Of a stretch of DNA of 64,000 nt, positions 22,240-33,093 are shown piece after piece. This stretch comes from Paratinospora sagittata (taxonomy: Eukaryota; Streptophyta; Magnoliopsida; Ranunculales; Menispermaceae), in the NCBI GenBank assembly GCA_035771175.1, contig CM069590.1, positions 58,907,683-58,971,682 on the forward strand. Reading direction: 5' to 3'. Numbering within the stretch: position 1 is the stretch's first letter; each line of letters starts with the position of its first letter. Both the position numbers and the translations under genes were made by a program. Below the pieces are notes generated by a model. The model saw nothing but the letters and a program-made list of their open reading frames with translations, did not search any database and was not told the origin of the DNA.

Positions 22240-23280
22240 TATCAATCGATTACTGATAAATCAGTAAAAAACTTTAAATAATTATAAATTTTTATTTAAA
22301 TTTTGATTTAAGTGATTCAAGATAAGTTAAAAAGATTTTTTATTTCTCTTTTTAACGCATCTTGAATTAGTTAAATCGGAGTTAAAATAAAAATATTGTG
22401 GCTATTTGAAGTTTCTTACCAATCGGTAACCGCTCGATAAGAAAGTTTACATATCGATAAAAAACCTTCAAATAATCATAACTTTATCATTTTAACCTGA
22501 TTTTAGCTATTCAAGATGCGTTAGAAAGATATTATTTTCCTCTTTACAGCGCATTTTTAATCGCTTAAATCGGAGTTAAACCTAAGATGTTATGGTCATT
22601 TGAAGTTTATATTCCAATCGATTAATACGGGCATATAAACTTCAAATGACCATAACTTCTTATTTTTAACTCTGATTTAAACGATTCAAAATGCGTTGAA
22701 AAGAGGAAGAAAACATATTTCCAACGCACCTTGAATCGCTAAAATATGAGTTAAAATGAGAAAGTTATGACTATATGAGTTTACTTACTGATTAATAAGA
22801 AACTTTAAATAGTCATAAATTTCTCATTTTAACTCTGATTTGAGTGATTCAAGATGTTTTAGAAGTATCATTTCTTTCTCTTTCCAACTCATCTTGAATA
22901 ACTCAAATCGGAGTTAAAATGATAAAGTTATGTCTATTTGAAGTTTCTTATCAATCGGTAATCGATCGATAAGAAAGTTTACCGATCGGTAAAAACTTCA
23001 AATAGCTATAAATTTTTAATTTTAACTCCGAATTTATCGATTTAATATGCGTTGGAAAGATATTTTTTCATATTTTCAACGTATTTTTAATCTCTTAAAT
23101 CGGAACTAAAACGAAAAAGTTATGATTATTTGAAGTTTATATACCCGTGTTGACCGATCGGAATATAAACTTCAAATTACCCTAACTTCTTAGTTTTAAC
23201 TCTGATTTAAGTGATTCAAAATGCGTTGAAAAGAGAAAGAAAATATATTTGCAACGCATGTTGAATCATTGAAATCTATA
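22240..23280. repeat. Tandem array of about six palindromic ~180-bp units
   Basis: Each unit is a dyad: a consensus resembling AAACTTCAAATAGTCATAAC, TTTTAACTCNGATTTAAGTG and ATTCAAGATGCGTTGAAAAG, a short centre, then the reverse complement (AACGCATCTTGAAT, AAATCGGAGTTAAAAT, GTTATGNCTATTTGAAGTTT). Dyad centres fall near 22345, 22530, 22705, 22875, 23065 and 23235, a spacing of 170-190 bp. Units are joined by (A/T)CGATCGGTA-type linkers. Units differ by point changes, so the array is not brand new. Satellite-like; no coding frame. Confidence 0.75.
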
Positions 23281-23347
23281 GATTGGTTAAAAACAGGTCT
23301 TAGCATAGTTAATATATTTAACTTAACTAGATAGTGTGTTTTTAGAA

Positions 23348-23385
<38 letters not shown>

Positions 23386-23386
23386 G
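23348..23386 (+). repeat. (AAT)n microsatellite
   Basis: About thirteen uninterrupted AAT units, just downstream of the palindromic array. Confidence 0.9.
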
Positions 23387-23789
23387 TATATGGAGGGACG
23401 GAGCCGCATTACGTTGTAACGGTAAGGAAGGCCCCCCACGAATACATAATTATTAAATATAAAATATAATTAATATTTTATATTTAGATGTTAGTATTAG
23501 TAATACATTTATAACCCTAACTCACTAGTGGTGAGTTAAATATTAATTTATTAAATTATATAAGAAATTAAAATAATCTAATTAAATAAAAAAATTTATT
23601 AAAAATGTTAATTCATCAAAAACTAATATCCAACAAATTATAATCACAATCAAATAAAAAATTTATATATAAATATTTAAAATACACTCTTTTAAATTTG
23701 TCACTCAAACGTCGATTTATAACCTTAAAGATAAGGTTCTTAAATGATTTTCAAAAAGTTTAGGTGGACCTTTTTTTATAATAATTCTT

Positions 23790-24000
23790 AGCTAGATTCA
23801 ACATAACTACACATACATATCTTTTAGATATTAGTAATGAACATATCTTACAGTGTGCAATAAATAATCTCATGGATGCACATGCATATATAGTTGCATA
23901 TGTAATTATAAATTTTTACAGTTAGACTTGTATTTTTCTTCCTAAAAGAGAAATGATAATCTAACTGTAAAAGTTATAACTACATGTATGAATATATATG
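23790..24000. repeat. MITE-like element, copy D plus the start of another
   Basis: 23790-23940 matches the interior of copies A-C (gaacatatcttacagtgtgc, aataaataatctcatgga) and ends ttttacagttagacttgtat. From about 23950 a further left end begins (gataatctaactgtaaaagt). Same family as 17.95-18.55 kb. Confidence 0.45.
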
Positions 24001-27000
24001 TTTATCCTTTGAATATTAATGATTTATATATGTTAATCAATAAATTCTTCGTATACCGTTGATGTTTGTCTAAAAAATTTTTTTAGCCCATTCTAAATAA
24101 AATTTTGACTGTATGTATGGTTGGCATTTAAGTACAGGTAACAAGAAAAAGGTGTAATTGATATATTTAAATTTTCTTTTTTGACTTTTATTCTCTTTTT
24201 TCTGTTCACTCTTATGGATATAATAGATAGTTGATTTCTAATAATAAATAATTTATGATTTAGTTACTATTTATTTTATGGTTTTGCTTTCTGTTTTTGT
24301 TTTTACATGCAAAATAAATTTTCAAAGACAATTACGATTGTATTTTCTCCATTTTTTTGTTTCTTCCTTCTTATTATTTCATGTTCGTTCTTCATTCATG
24401 AACTTGCATCACTCCTTTCGTTAGAATATAAAATTACTTAATTTTTTTTTTTTTTGTGGGCTATTGGGACCCAAAATCATGTCGGTAAACCTGAGTTGGA
24501 AAATATGAAGTCGGTGAATTGACTTGCAAAAGCTTGGGACATTAATCTGTAGACCAGCTCTTTGTGAGAACAACATTTAATTGAATAAAGTGTTCGTTGT
24601 TTAATTAGTTATTAAATTAAAAAAGAAAGAAAGTTGGAAAATCAACACTTGTGTCATGTGAGGTTGTCTCAAGTTCGCTTTTGATCATCTATTCTATTAT
24701 TGAAAGAAATGCTTGTTAGAGAGTACGGTTGAAACAACGGGCAATGTGTTGGTCGGCAACAAGACAATTTGATTAAATCAGAAAGAAGCTGGAATAGAAG
24801 CTTGTAAAAGACAAGGAAGCCGAAATGGTGTTATTGTGGGGTAGGAATAGGATGGAGCCAGATGCATTTGCTCCAAAGCCCTAATGGGATTTCTGTTTTT
24901 GTCTGTAACTTCTTCTTGTTATCTCAACTCATCACCAAACCCTAAAACAGAAAAACACTTCTAGTCGACACAATGCGTATTCGCGGTGGACTTCGTTTCA
25001 CTTCACGCGAGCATTCTTTCAATTTCCGTACACCATATTAGCACAGGTATGATTTTGAATATAAGTTTTGAGATTGTAAAAGCATCTCATCTTTTGAAAA
25101 ATCCCTCAATTCCTTTTAAACCAAATACTTCATAAAATAGAAAGGAAAACCACTTTACAAATCATAAAAAATCCTTTTAGGAAAATAAGAAAGAGAATGA
25201 CACTCCTCGTAAGAGGAAGGAATGAAGAAAAGCCTATTGCAACAAATCATCTCACTTCTGTTCCAAAACATTCCAACTATGTGTTCTTGGAAGAACTATA
25301 TTAAAGGGGTGACTTACATTAAGTATGAATTTTTTGGCTTTAGCAGAGTAATTCTACTCATCACAAGATTTTATTTATTGTTCTCGTGGGTATTTAGGTT
25401 GTTGGTGTTAGGCCTCAATCTCAATTGGTTTTAATATTGTCTTCAACTTAACTATTTTTAAGTCTAGGTGTGAAGTTTTGCCTTAATAGACCTCGTTAGT
25501 AATAAAAGTGAGATCTTAACTTATATTTTACATGATGAACTTGTTTATATCCGATGTTAAATTATTATTACAGTGCATACAAAAAAAAACATAATTCTTA
25601 ATAAATTGAAAAGTAGAAAACATATAAAATATACTATTGAGAATGGTAATACAAGCCAGTGAACTAAACAAAATTAATCAGGCTCCTTAGGTAGACCTAG
25701 GGGTTAAGCCCTGAGGAAGCCAAACTATCAATCCAACTGTTGTTCACAATTCCATCCTAATACCAAAACAAAACATGTTTTTATTTAGTGGGCTTGGTCT
25801 TGACATCCCAAGTTCCACCTCTTGTCACATGCACAATTCCATAATTTTGCCGATGTTATATTAAACTGTCAATAATCTCATTAACTTGAAAAATAAAAAA
25901 TTGCCTAGTTTTCCCTAGAGCTTTGAACTAGTTATAAAGGATACTTCAAGCAGTGTAGGCTTCAGTTAGTGTAAGGCCTGCCACATTCGAAGCCCATATT
26001 CAGAGTCCATACTACTTTACTAAACTTGCAGTCCAATCCTTCAGCTTAGTTCGGGCCTTAGAAACTCTCTATTCTGTTAAATAAAGCCCAGCATGTAACT
26101 CACCAAAAAGAAACCAACTTTCAAACCCATCAAGATTGAAAGCCTATTAGGCCAGCCACAAACCCATAACAAGAGGAAAATGATATCCCCAATGCTGTCT
26201 ATGATGTAATGTCTACTAAATCACACACTATAACTACATAATATGATGACACATATATGTACATAACATATATAATGTTGGGTACATATTTGTAAACCAA
26301 AATAATAGAAGTTCATCACATATAATAGAAGTTGGATCTCATCTTCATTAGTAACGAGATTTTTTGAAGTAAAATCTTGCATCTGGTCCAAAGGTGGTTA
26401 AATTGTGGATAATGTCGATAAAATTCGGTCTGCCCAATAAGTGGTATTAGAGCCGATAATTCGGCTAAGATGCACGTGCGTCAAGGTAGAATACACATGT
26501 GTGTTTATAATCACAGATGATTTCTTGAATTGTCCTTCCTTAAGATGATGACAACAGTTAATTTAATATAAATCGTACAATGTGATCATGAGTTGAGATT
26601 TTATTTTTATTAGTACTAAGGTATTATAAAATAAAACCCCCAAAGGTGATTAAATGAAAAAAAAATGTTGATAAATTATGTAGGGTCTTAATTATTGACA
26701 CACCCATTCACCCTATTCTTGCACACGCATATCTAGTCATACAGAGATGTATATTGGGGACCATGACAACGTGATTTGCGGGAATTGTTTATTTTGATTG
26801 ATTTTACGTGTTTCGGCCATATTTTCAAGTTGGACAAAGAAGAATGAGAAATCCAATTCAAGGACACTCCCAAGAAGACAAAGTTTCAACAACTTCCCTA
26901 ATCAACAATCCACGGAAAAAAGGAAAACTTTTTGAGAATAATGGAAAATGCAAAAAGTGGTTTTGTCTCCAATGCAAAAAATAAGGAATTAAATCATATG

Positions 27001-27930
27001 GGCAAATAACTGATTAAAACTAATTGCAAGTCTTAAAGGTGAGACGGGTACAACATTAGGTACAATGGATTGAGAAAGTAAAAAGTCATGTCACTTATTA
27101 ATGTTTGATAAACATTAATTCATGTGATTGGACAAGTAGACTTTCATTACTTCCTTGATAAGTGGGTTTCATGTTGGAACCAAAAAGAAAAAAAAAAGAT
27201 AAGGGGGACCAAATAATTATTTTCTTCTTCGGCCAGTGCCTGGAGCAAAACAACTACCACACATGTTTTCATTGACAGGATTTCCTAATTGTTTCAGATT
27301 CAAGTTTTCCATTACAATGCCTAATCCAAATCCCATTAATGGGAGACATGATTTAATTAAAACAAAAGGAGAAGCACGGTCTTTTTAAAACATATTATTT
27401 GAAATAATTTAATAATTTATAAAAATAATGTACATTTTAAATATGTAAAATAAATGTTAATATAACATTACTTTTTTTTAGTTCACTCTTGTGAAATGCA
27501 CTCTCAATTTCTTTTTCCAAAAATTTGCATTTCAAAAAACTTTAAAAAACTGAAACTAGTTTCACACGACTACACGAGAAATCAGTGCCCTTGGAGTTCT
27601 TTTTTCACTGAAAAAAAAAAAAATTTAAACCAACAGCGGAGGCTGGGTAACTATGTTTCAAATCATTACTTTAGTTATGATTGAGATTTTTACAACATAT
27701 TTTATGGTTGAATTGAAATAATATTGCGAGTGAAAGTTAAATAAGTTTCTTTACATAATTTATTAATAATATTAAAGGAATGGAAACAAAAGCTAAATTT
27801 ATCACCTAAGATTCATATTTTAATAAAAAAGAAATTATTTAACATATGACTTCTGAAAGTTCACGTGGAAGTGTGGTAACTTTGTAGACTAAATTGGTTA
27901 AAATTAACTGCTAATTTTATAATAAAATAA
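24001..27930. other. Long spacer, no confirmed gene
   Basis: AT-rich. The stretch 24890-25050 looks like a plant 5' leader (accctaaaacagaaaaacac, a 22-codon frame from ATG 24973, then CACAG followed by a GTATGA donor), but no downstream coding exon was found. Retroelement-like scraps lie at 25436-25540 (shares sequence with 56270-56370) and 26320-26690 (gtggtattagagccgataat, resembling a Met-tRNA primer site, and two diverged copies of a ~110-bp stretch). Confidence 0.4.
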
Positions 27931-28306
27931 GAGTGTCAATACTCTGACCAAAATTATCACTAAATTGAATCGTGAGTTTAACTCAATTCGATTCAGTTTT
28001 TAATCTGTTTGTCTCGGGTTAAAAATCATATTAACTCGAACCGAATCAATCAAAGTTAAAATTATAATTTATATTAAATATATTATAACATGTACTTATT
28101 ACATAATTACAAGAAGTATAGTTCTTAAAAATAAAATTATATATTTTTATTACTTTATATTTAAAATAAATATTATTATAGTTTAACTATCTAAACTAAT
28201 TAACCAAAACCAAATCAAATTAACTTTGTTTCCATTTGATCAAGTGATCAATCAATTTCAATTTGAGCACTAAACTTACCCTAAACCCAAACTGAACATG
28301 ACACCC
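27931..28306. mobile_element. hAT-like non-autonomous element remnant
   Basis: Begins gagtgtcaatact and ends catgacaccc, approximating the GGGTGTCAA / TTGACACCC termini of plant hAT MITEs. The interior has the tell-tale paired runs ctcgggttaaaaatcat, taactcgaaccgaatcaatc and ctaattaaccaaaaccaaat. About 376 bp, no coding frame, no clear 8-bp target duplication. Confidence 0.45.
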
Positions 28307-29768
28307 ATGAAAGTGTCAAAAGCTAACAAGCCAATTTTGCAATTTTAAAGTAGAAGAAACCCGATGGTTGAAACATGTTAAATACTTTATCATTTTTTTT
28401 TTCATTTATATATATTTTTTAAACGTATCCATCATGCAAATGCCATTCATGTACGTTATATAATCGGAACCCTTTTTTTTTTTTTTTATTAAAAAAAGGA
28501 AGTAATACTATGCTATTTAAAAATAAATTAAAAACCGATCAACAAGAACATTTGTGTTCTACACTTGAAGTTGGCATAATGCCATTGCAAAAACTATAGA
28601 AGACACTTTCCCATAACATAATCGTAACTATCCTTCACCTACTAAACCTTGCAAATGTCATGGAGATGAACCTTTTGCTGAGAGCATTTACTGTCCGGCA
28701 GTACGGCATCTAACTTTACACGTTGGAACTCATCTCCCTTACTAGAAGCACGAGATGACCACCTCACTCTTGCAAAAATAGAACTTTAAAACTTTTCTTC
28801 AACTTCATCAACAAACACTACAAGGGGATTAGGTGGAGCTTCAGAGAAATCAAATATCTTAATGATTTAAAACTACTTAAATAAAGCAGTTTCTTTTCAC
28901 TTTCAGCGCATAGCATCAAAGTTCATTTAACACGTTCAAACTTAATTCACGTGAATCATGTAAAGATGAAAAGATAAAGAAATCAAGGGAATGCGCGACA
29001 GGCATGCAGGTATCGAAGTCGTCAGTCTACGTTTCTGGTGAGGTAAAAGGTTCTGCTATGCTAATGTAAATGAAATAGAAAACAACCTGGCTGAGGGAAG
29101 TTATTGAACAATTATTTCTAAGTCTCATAGCATTTTCAAAATGGTTCACCAGTCTGCAAAGATAGAAAAGCAGCAAAAGAGACGCAATGAGGTACTCTGT
29201 ATAGTATCTCAAGGGTGCACCACTTATTTCATTAATACAATAAGTATTATGTATTGAGAGATTTTAGATGTCACGGGAAAATTTGCAATAAGCTCTTCCA
29301 CACTTCTATTATCCCTAGTTATAGGTCTCTGATATGATGCAGATACTATTCATACTTTGGAGGAGACTCATTTCTTATTTGATTTGATGGAGATGTGTGG
29401 TTTTCATGATCAGAGCAATAGCAGGCATGTCTCACCTTCAACCCGTCTGCTTACTCTGATTCCCATGAAAATGAGACCACTTGATTGGGATACATACCTA
29501 AAAAGGGGGAAATAGGACTTTTTCATTGAAAGACATCTCCACAAACTCACTTGACAAAAATATTAATTAGTTCAAAAAAAAAAAACAATAATATTAATGA
29601 AAGACATCTCCACAAACTTTCTTAACAACAATATTATTGTCTCAAACAAAGGATAAAAAATTAATTTCACCCCGAACTTTAGTCACTTGAATTTAAAAAA
29701 TTCAAAGTTAATCCAAGGAAGTCTAATTAGACGTGAATAAATTTTGAAAAAAAAAAAACCAATATTAT

Positions 29769-29770
<2 letters not shown>
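28307..29770. other. Spacer before the Copia element
   Basis: No recognised gene. It contains homopolymer tracts and a diverged direct repeat around 29530-29620 (gaaagacatctccacaaac twice). Confidence 0.4.

Positions 29771-29771
<1 letters not shown>

Positions 29772-29802
<31 letters not shown>
29772..29802 (+). repeat. (AT)n microsatellite at the Copia insertion point
   Basis: A pure AT tract ends in ATATT, the 5-bp target duplicated by the Copia element that follows. Confidence 0.85.
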
Positions 29803-29806
<4 letters not shown>

Positions 29807-30048
29807 ACGGAGATAATTTAGGATCAGAGAATATTTGATTTGCGATATTTTAGGATCAAAGAATATTTGATTTGCGATATCATAGGGATGTTTTCTGTTA
29901 AAGCAAGATTGTAAATAGTAGATAATTAGGCTGTAAATAGGGATGATACTTATTTTGTACGCCGACAAATATGACAACTTTGATGTACATTCTCTTCTAT
30001 ATAATGAAAGGAAACCCTAAGGAAAGGGCATTCAGACCAATTTTGACA
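29803..30048 (+). repeat. 5' LTR of the Copia element (246 bp)
   Basis: Holds two copies of a ~31-bp internal tandem repeat (ttaggatca, gagaatatttgatttgcg) near its start, whereas the 3' LTR has three; that explains the 32-bp length difference. A TATA-like tctatataatg lies near the 3' end. Confidence 0.93.
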
Positions 30049-30476
30049 TGGTATTAAAGCCCCTACTCTGATATTCATCTCTGTGGTCTCAATCCTTCGT
30101 GTGTGACGAGAAAAGAATTTCTTTTCTGTTTCTACAAGTTCCATCTTGCTCCTAGATCATCCCACTTTGTGGGTTCACTATTTTGTGGTTGTCGGCGATT
30201 GGTTTTGGGGTAGAGAATCGTTCTCTCTTGCGGGTTCTCTATTTTTCGGTGGTTCACTCTCGATGGCTGGGTGGCTGGGTGTCCATCGGCCTTCTCTGTG
30301 GTAGTCGACCCTTCTATGGTGGTGACCAACCGTTTTTGTAGTGGTTGCGAGGTGGTCGGCAACCTCTGTGACGTCGGTTCTGGGTGCGACTTCATCGAAC
30401 TGTGATTTCGATCAATAGAATTTTTTTTTCCCTTGCCGTGGCTGTCTGAATTTTTTTTATCTCCATAATTTTCATC

Positions 30477-31275
30477 ATGTCAATTGAGAATACTATTGTT
30501 CGCTTCACTGACAAGAATTTTCCTACATGGGAATTTCAATTTAAGATCTTTTTGAAAGGGAATGAATTATCAACCCATATTGATAGTTCTGTTCGAGTTC
30601 CCACTGATGAAAACGAACTTGCCCAATGGGAGGTCAAAGATGCTAAGGTGATCTCCTTCCTATTGGAAAGGATTGAGCCCCATCTTGTCACCAATCTTCG
30701 GTGTTTTCCTACGGCTCAGGCAATGTGAGACTATCTACAACGTGTTTATCACCAAGACCACAATGCTCGAAAATTTCAATTGAAATTGGAAATTAGCAAT
30801 TTCAATCAAGGTAATTTGACTATTGAGCAATTTTATTCTGGTTTTATTAATCTTTGGGGCGAGTATTCTGCTATTGTTCATTCTAAGGTTCCTGCTACGG
30901 CACTCGCGACTCTTCAAGCGGTTCATGCTGAGAGTCAGCGTGATCAGTTCTTGATGAAGCTTCGACCTGAATTTGAGCCTGTTAGAGCCGGTTTATTGAA
31001 CCGTAATCCGGTTCCCTCTTTGGATATTTGTTTGGGAGATTTACTGCGTGAAGAACAACGGTTATCCACTCAGATGAGTATGACTTCTGAGAAGGTTGTT
31101 TCTGAAGCTGTGAATGTAGCCTATGCGGCACAAGGGAAAGGAAAGAACAAAGTGTAATGTTTCAGTTGCAAGGAGTTCGGTCATATTGCTCGCAATTGTC
31201 CTAAGAAAGTTTGCAACTACTGCAAGAAAGATGGTCATATCATCAAAGAATGTCGAGTGCGAACATCAGACTGCC
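30477..31275 (+). pseudogene. Copia gag remnant with two nonsense codons
   Basis: ATG 30477 opens a frame with Copia gag features: NFPTWEFQFKIFL near the start, ISNFNQGNLTIEQFYSGF, a LREEQRL segment, and two CCHC zinc knuckles (CFSCKEFGHIARNC at 31158-31199; CNYCKKDGHIIKEC at 31212-31253). The frame is interrupted by TGA at 30726-30728 and TAA at 31155-31157, the latter directly before the knuckles. It fuses out of frame to the pol tail near 31255. Non-functional as it stands. Confidence 0.88.
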
Positions 31276-31370
31276 GACATCTTCACTAAAGCTCTTTCTC
31301 GGCATCGACATCAGTTCTTGATTGACAAATTGATGCTTTTTGGTCTACCAGCATCAATTTGCGGGGGGAT
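31256..31370 (+). pseudogene. C-terminal tail of Copia pol (RNase H end)
   Basis: In another frame than gag, the sequence encodes EHQTADIFTKALSRHRHQFL and a short tail, the highly conserved end of Copia polyproteins. Its direct junction to the gag zinc knuckles marks an internal deletion of several kilobases. Confidence 0.85.
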
Positions 31371-31647
31371 GTTACGGAGATAATTTAGGATCAGAGAATA
31401 TTTGATTTGCGATATTTTAGGATCAGAGAATATTTGATTTGCGATATTTTAAGATCAGAGAATATTTGATTTGCGATATCTTAGGGATGTTTTCTGTTAA
31501 AGCAAGATTATAAATAGCAGATAATTAGGCTATAAATAGGGATGATACTTATTTTGTACGCTGGCAAATATGGCAACTTTGATGTACATTCTCTTCTATT
31601 TAATGAAAAGAAACCCTAAGAAAAAGACATTCAGACCAATTTTGACA
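31370..31647 (+). repeat. 3' LTR of the Copia element (278 bp)
   Basis: Matches the 5' LTR apart from one extra ~31-bp internal repeat and a sprinkling of point differences, so the insertion is neither brand new nor ancient. Confidence 0.93.
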
Positions 31648-32214
31648 ATATTTTCATCTCGGTGCTGAGAAGATTCGTATTACTTTGAAGACTAGTGAGC
31701 ATGTTTATATATCAAAAACATATTAAAATATAGAATATAATGATTCCAATTAAGCTTTATAATCCTAATAATGCTTGACGTAAAGTATACGAGCAACAAA
31801 CTATATTATAACTTTTATTCTTAACTTATATAAGTTGATCATATCCTATGCATCAGATGTACTCAATATACAGTTGAGATGGTCAATTGATAAAGTTCCC
31901 CCCTTCCTTGAACTTCTCCCCAACAAAATGCAAGATTCCATCTTTACCGTCTTCCATTTTATCCAGAAGCATTTGTTCCTAAACAACATGTGTTCCATCT
32001 TTAAGTTGCAATTTATTTTCAGTCTACCTAGTAGTTGAGATAAGCATTATCAAACAAGAGCAATGCAGTAACCTCAGGCCATTGCTCCAATCCAAGGCCT
32101 CAAAACATACAAAACTGGCAGTTCAGAGTATCTATTTTATTTCAATCTTAGACTGCGGCCCACTACTGAAACCTGGCATGGTCAGTGGCAGCAATTTAGC
32201 CTTGAAACAGGCAT
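31648..32214. other. Spacer after the Copia element
   Basis: No gene recognised. A short open frame at 31835-32038 has no coding character. Confidence 0.4.
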
Positions 32215-33093
32215 TCATAACTTGGGATGCAACCGGCATTTTCCTAGTGCAGTAAGGGTGTGTCCCGTCAATACAACCTTAGTGTTTAAACTCATCATGT
32301 AGAAATTATCATTCAAGTTCTGCTTGGATGGCCAAGAATATGACAATTGCAGATGACTGCAAGAGTCCAGTAGCTTCCAGAACCAAAGGGGTTCATCTTT
32401 TAGAGACCAACCCGGATGCCTTCATTATAATTTATGCACAAAAAACTATCTTCAACCCCATGGAACTATTTCTAACAGTAATCATTCCTGCACATTACCG
32501 TTGGAGTAAAAAGCCACCAAAGCACTCATTTTTTAATGAGAAATTTTGGTGTCAGTGGATTGAGCAGACAAACATAATTTCACAAGACCTACTAATGGAG
32601 ATATTGAGCAAAGCATGTGACTCGATTTCCATCGAATTTACTAAATGGGATCATGGACTAGATCTTTGGCATGTTCCGTTTATCTTGCCTTACCGAGTTT
32701 CAACAACCATCGTGGGCCACTATGTTTTCTTTACCAAGGGAATTAAGTTAGATGAGTAAGACGTTTACCAATGAATTAAACTATTTCAAATGAAACATAA
32801 ATATGATTAACAAGACTAATATTGCAGAAACGTCATCATCAGCATTAAGAATTGAAAGGCATACCTGAAACGTAATTCAAAGGGCGTGATGAAGCCATGT
32901 AAAATTCCAGCCCTCCAACACTGGCCACAAACTGAAATTATAAGAACATTGATTGATTTTACACCCAAGCATCCTTCGTACACACTTTTTCTCTCATGGG
33001 TAATCAAGATCAAAATTCTCAAAAAATGAGCCATACCTCTTCCTTTTGTGTCAGTTCAGCGGATTTTGACTACTCAACCAGCCATGGAAATGA
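32215..33093 (-). pseudogene. Possible remnant of an unidentified multi-exon gene
   Basis: The minus strand shows two exon-like blocks with good splice sites: 33093-33037 (AG acceptor; encodes SFPWLVE, stop, SKSAELTQKEE; GTATGG donor) and 32931-32865 (TTTCAG acceptor; FVASVGGLEFYMASSRPLNY; GTATGC donor). The phases agree (57 nt, then 67 nt). A further open stretch of 68 codons runs 32421-32218 with an exon-like composition (DEPLWFWKLLD). I do not recognise the family. The in-frame TAG in the first block suggests decay. An open frame of 143 codons lies on the other strand (32328-32759), and it cannot be excluded that this is the real one. Confidence 0.3.

Larger units (their letters stand above)
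29803..31647 (+). mobile_element. Complete, internally deleted Copia-type LTR retrotransposon
   Basis: 1845 bp. Two LTRs (29803-30048 and 31370-31647) start TGTTACGG and end TTGACA (TG...CA). A 5-bp target duplication ATATT lies at 29798-29802 and 31648-31652. The primer binding site directly after the left LTR, tggtattaaagccc, resembles the initiator Met-tRNA site. A purine tract gcgggggga precedes the right LTR. Inside are gag and only the very end of pol; protease, integrase, reverse transcriptase and most of RNase H are deleted, so it could move only with enzymes supplied in trans. Confidence 0.94.
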
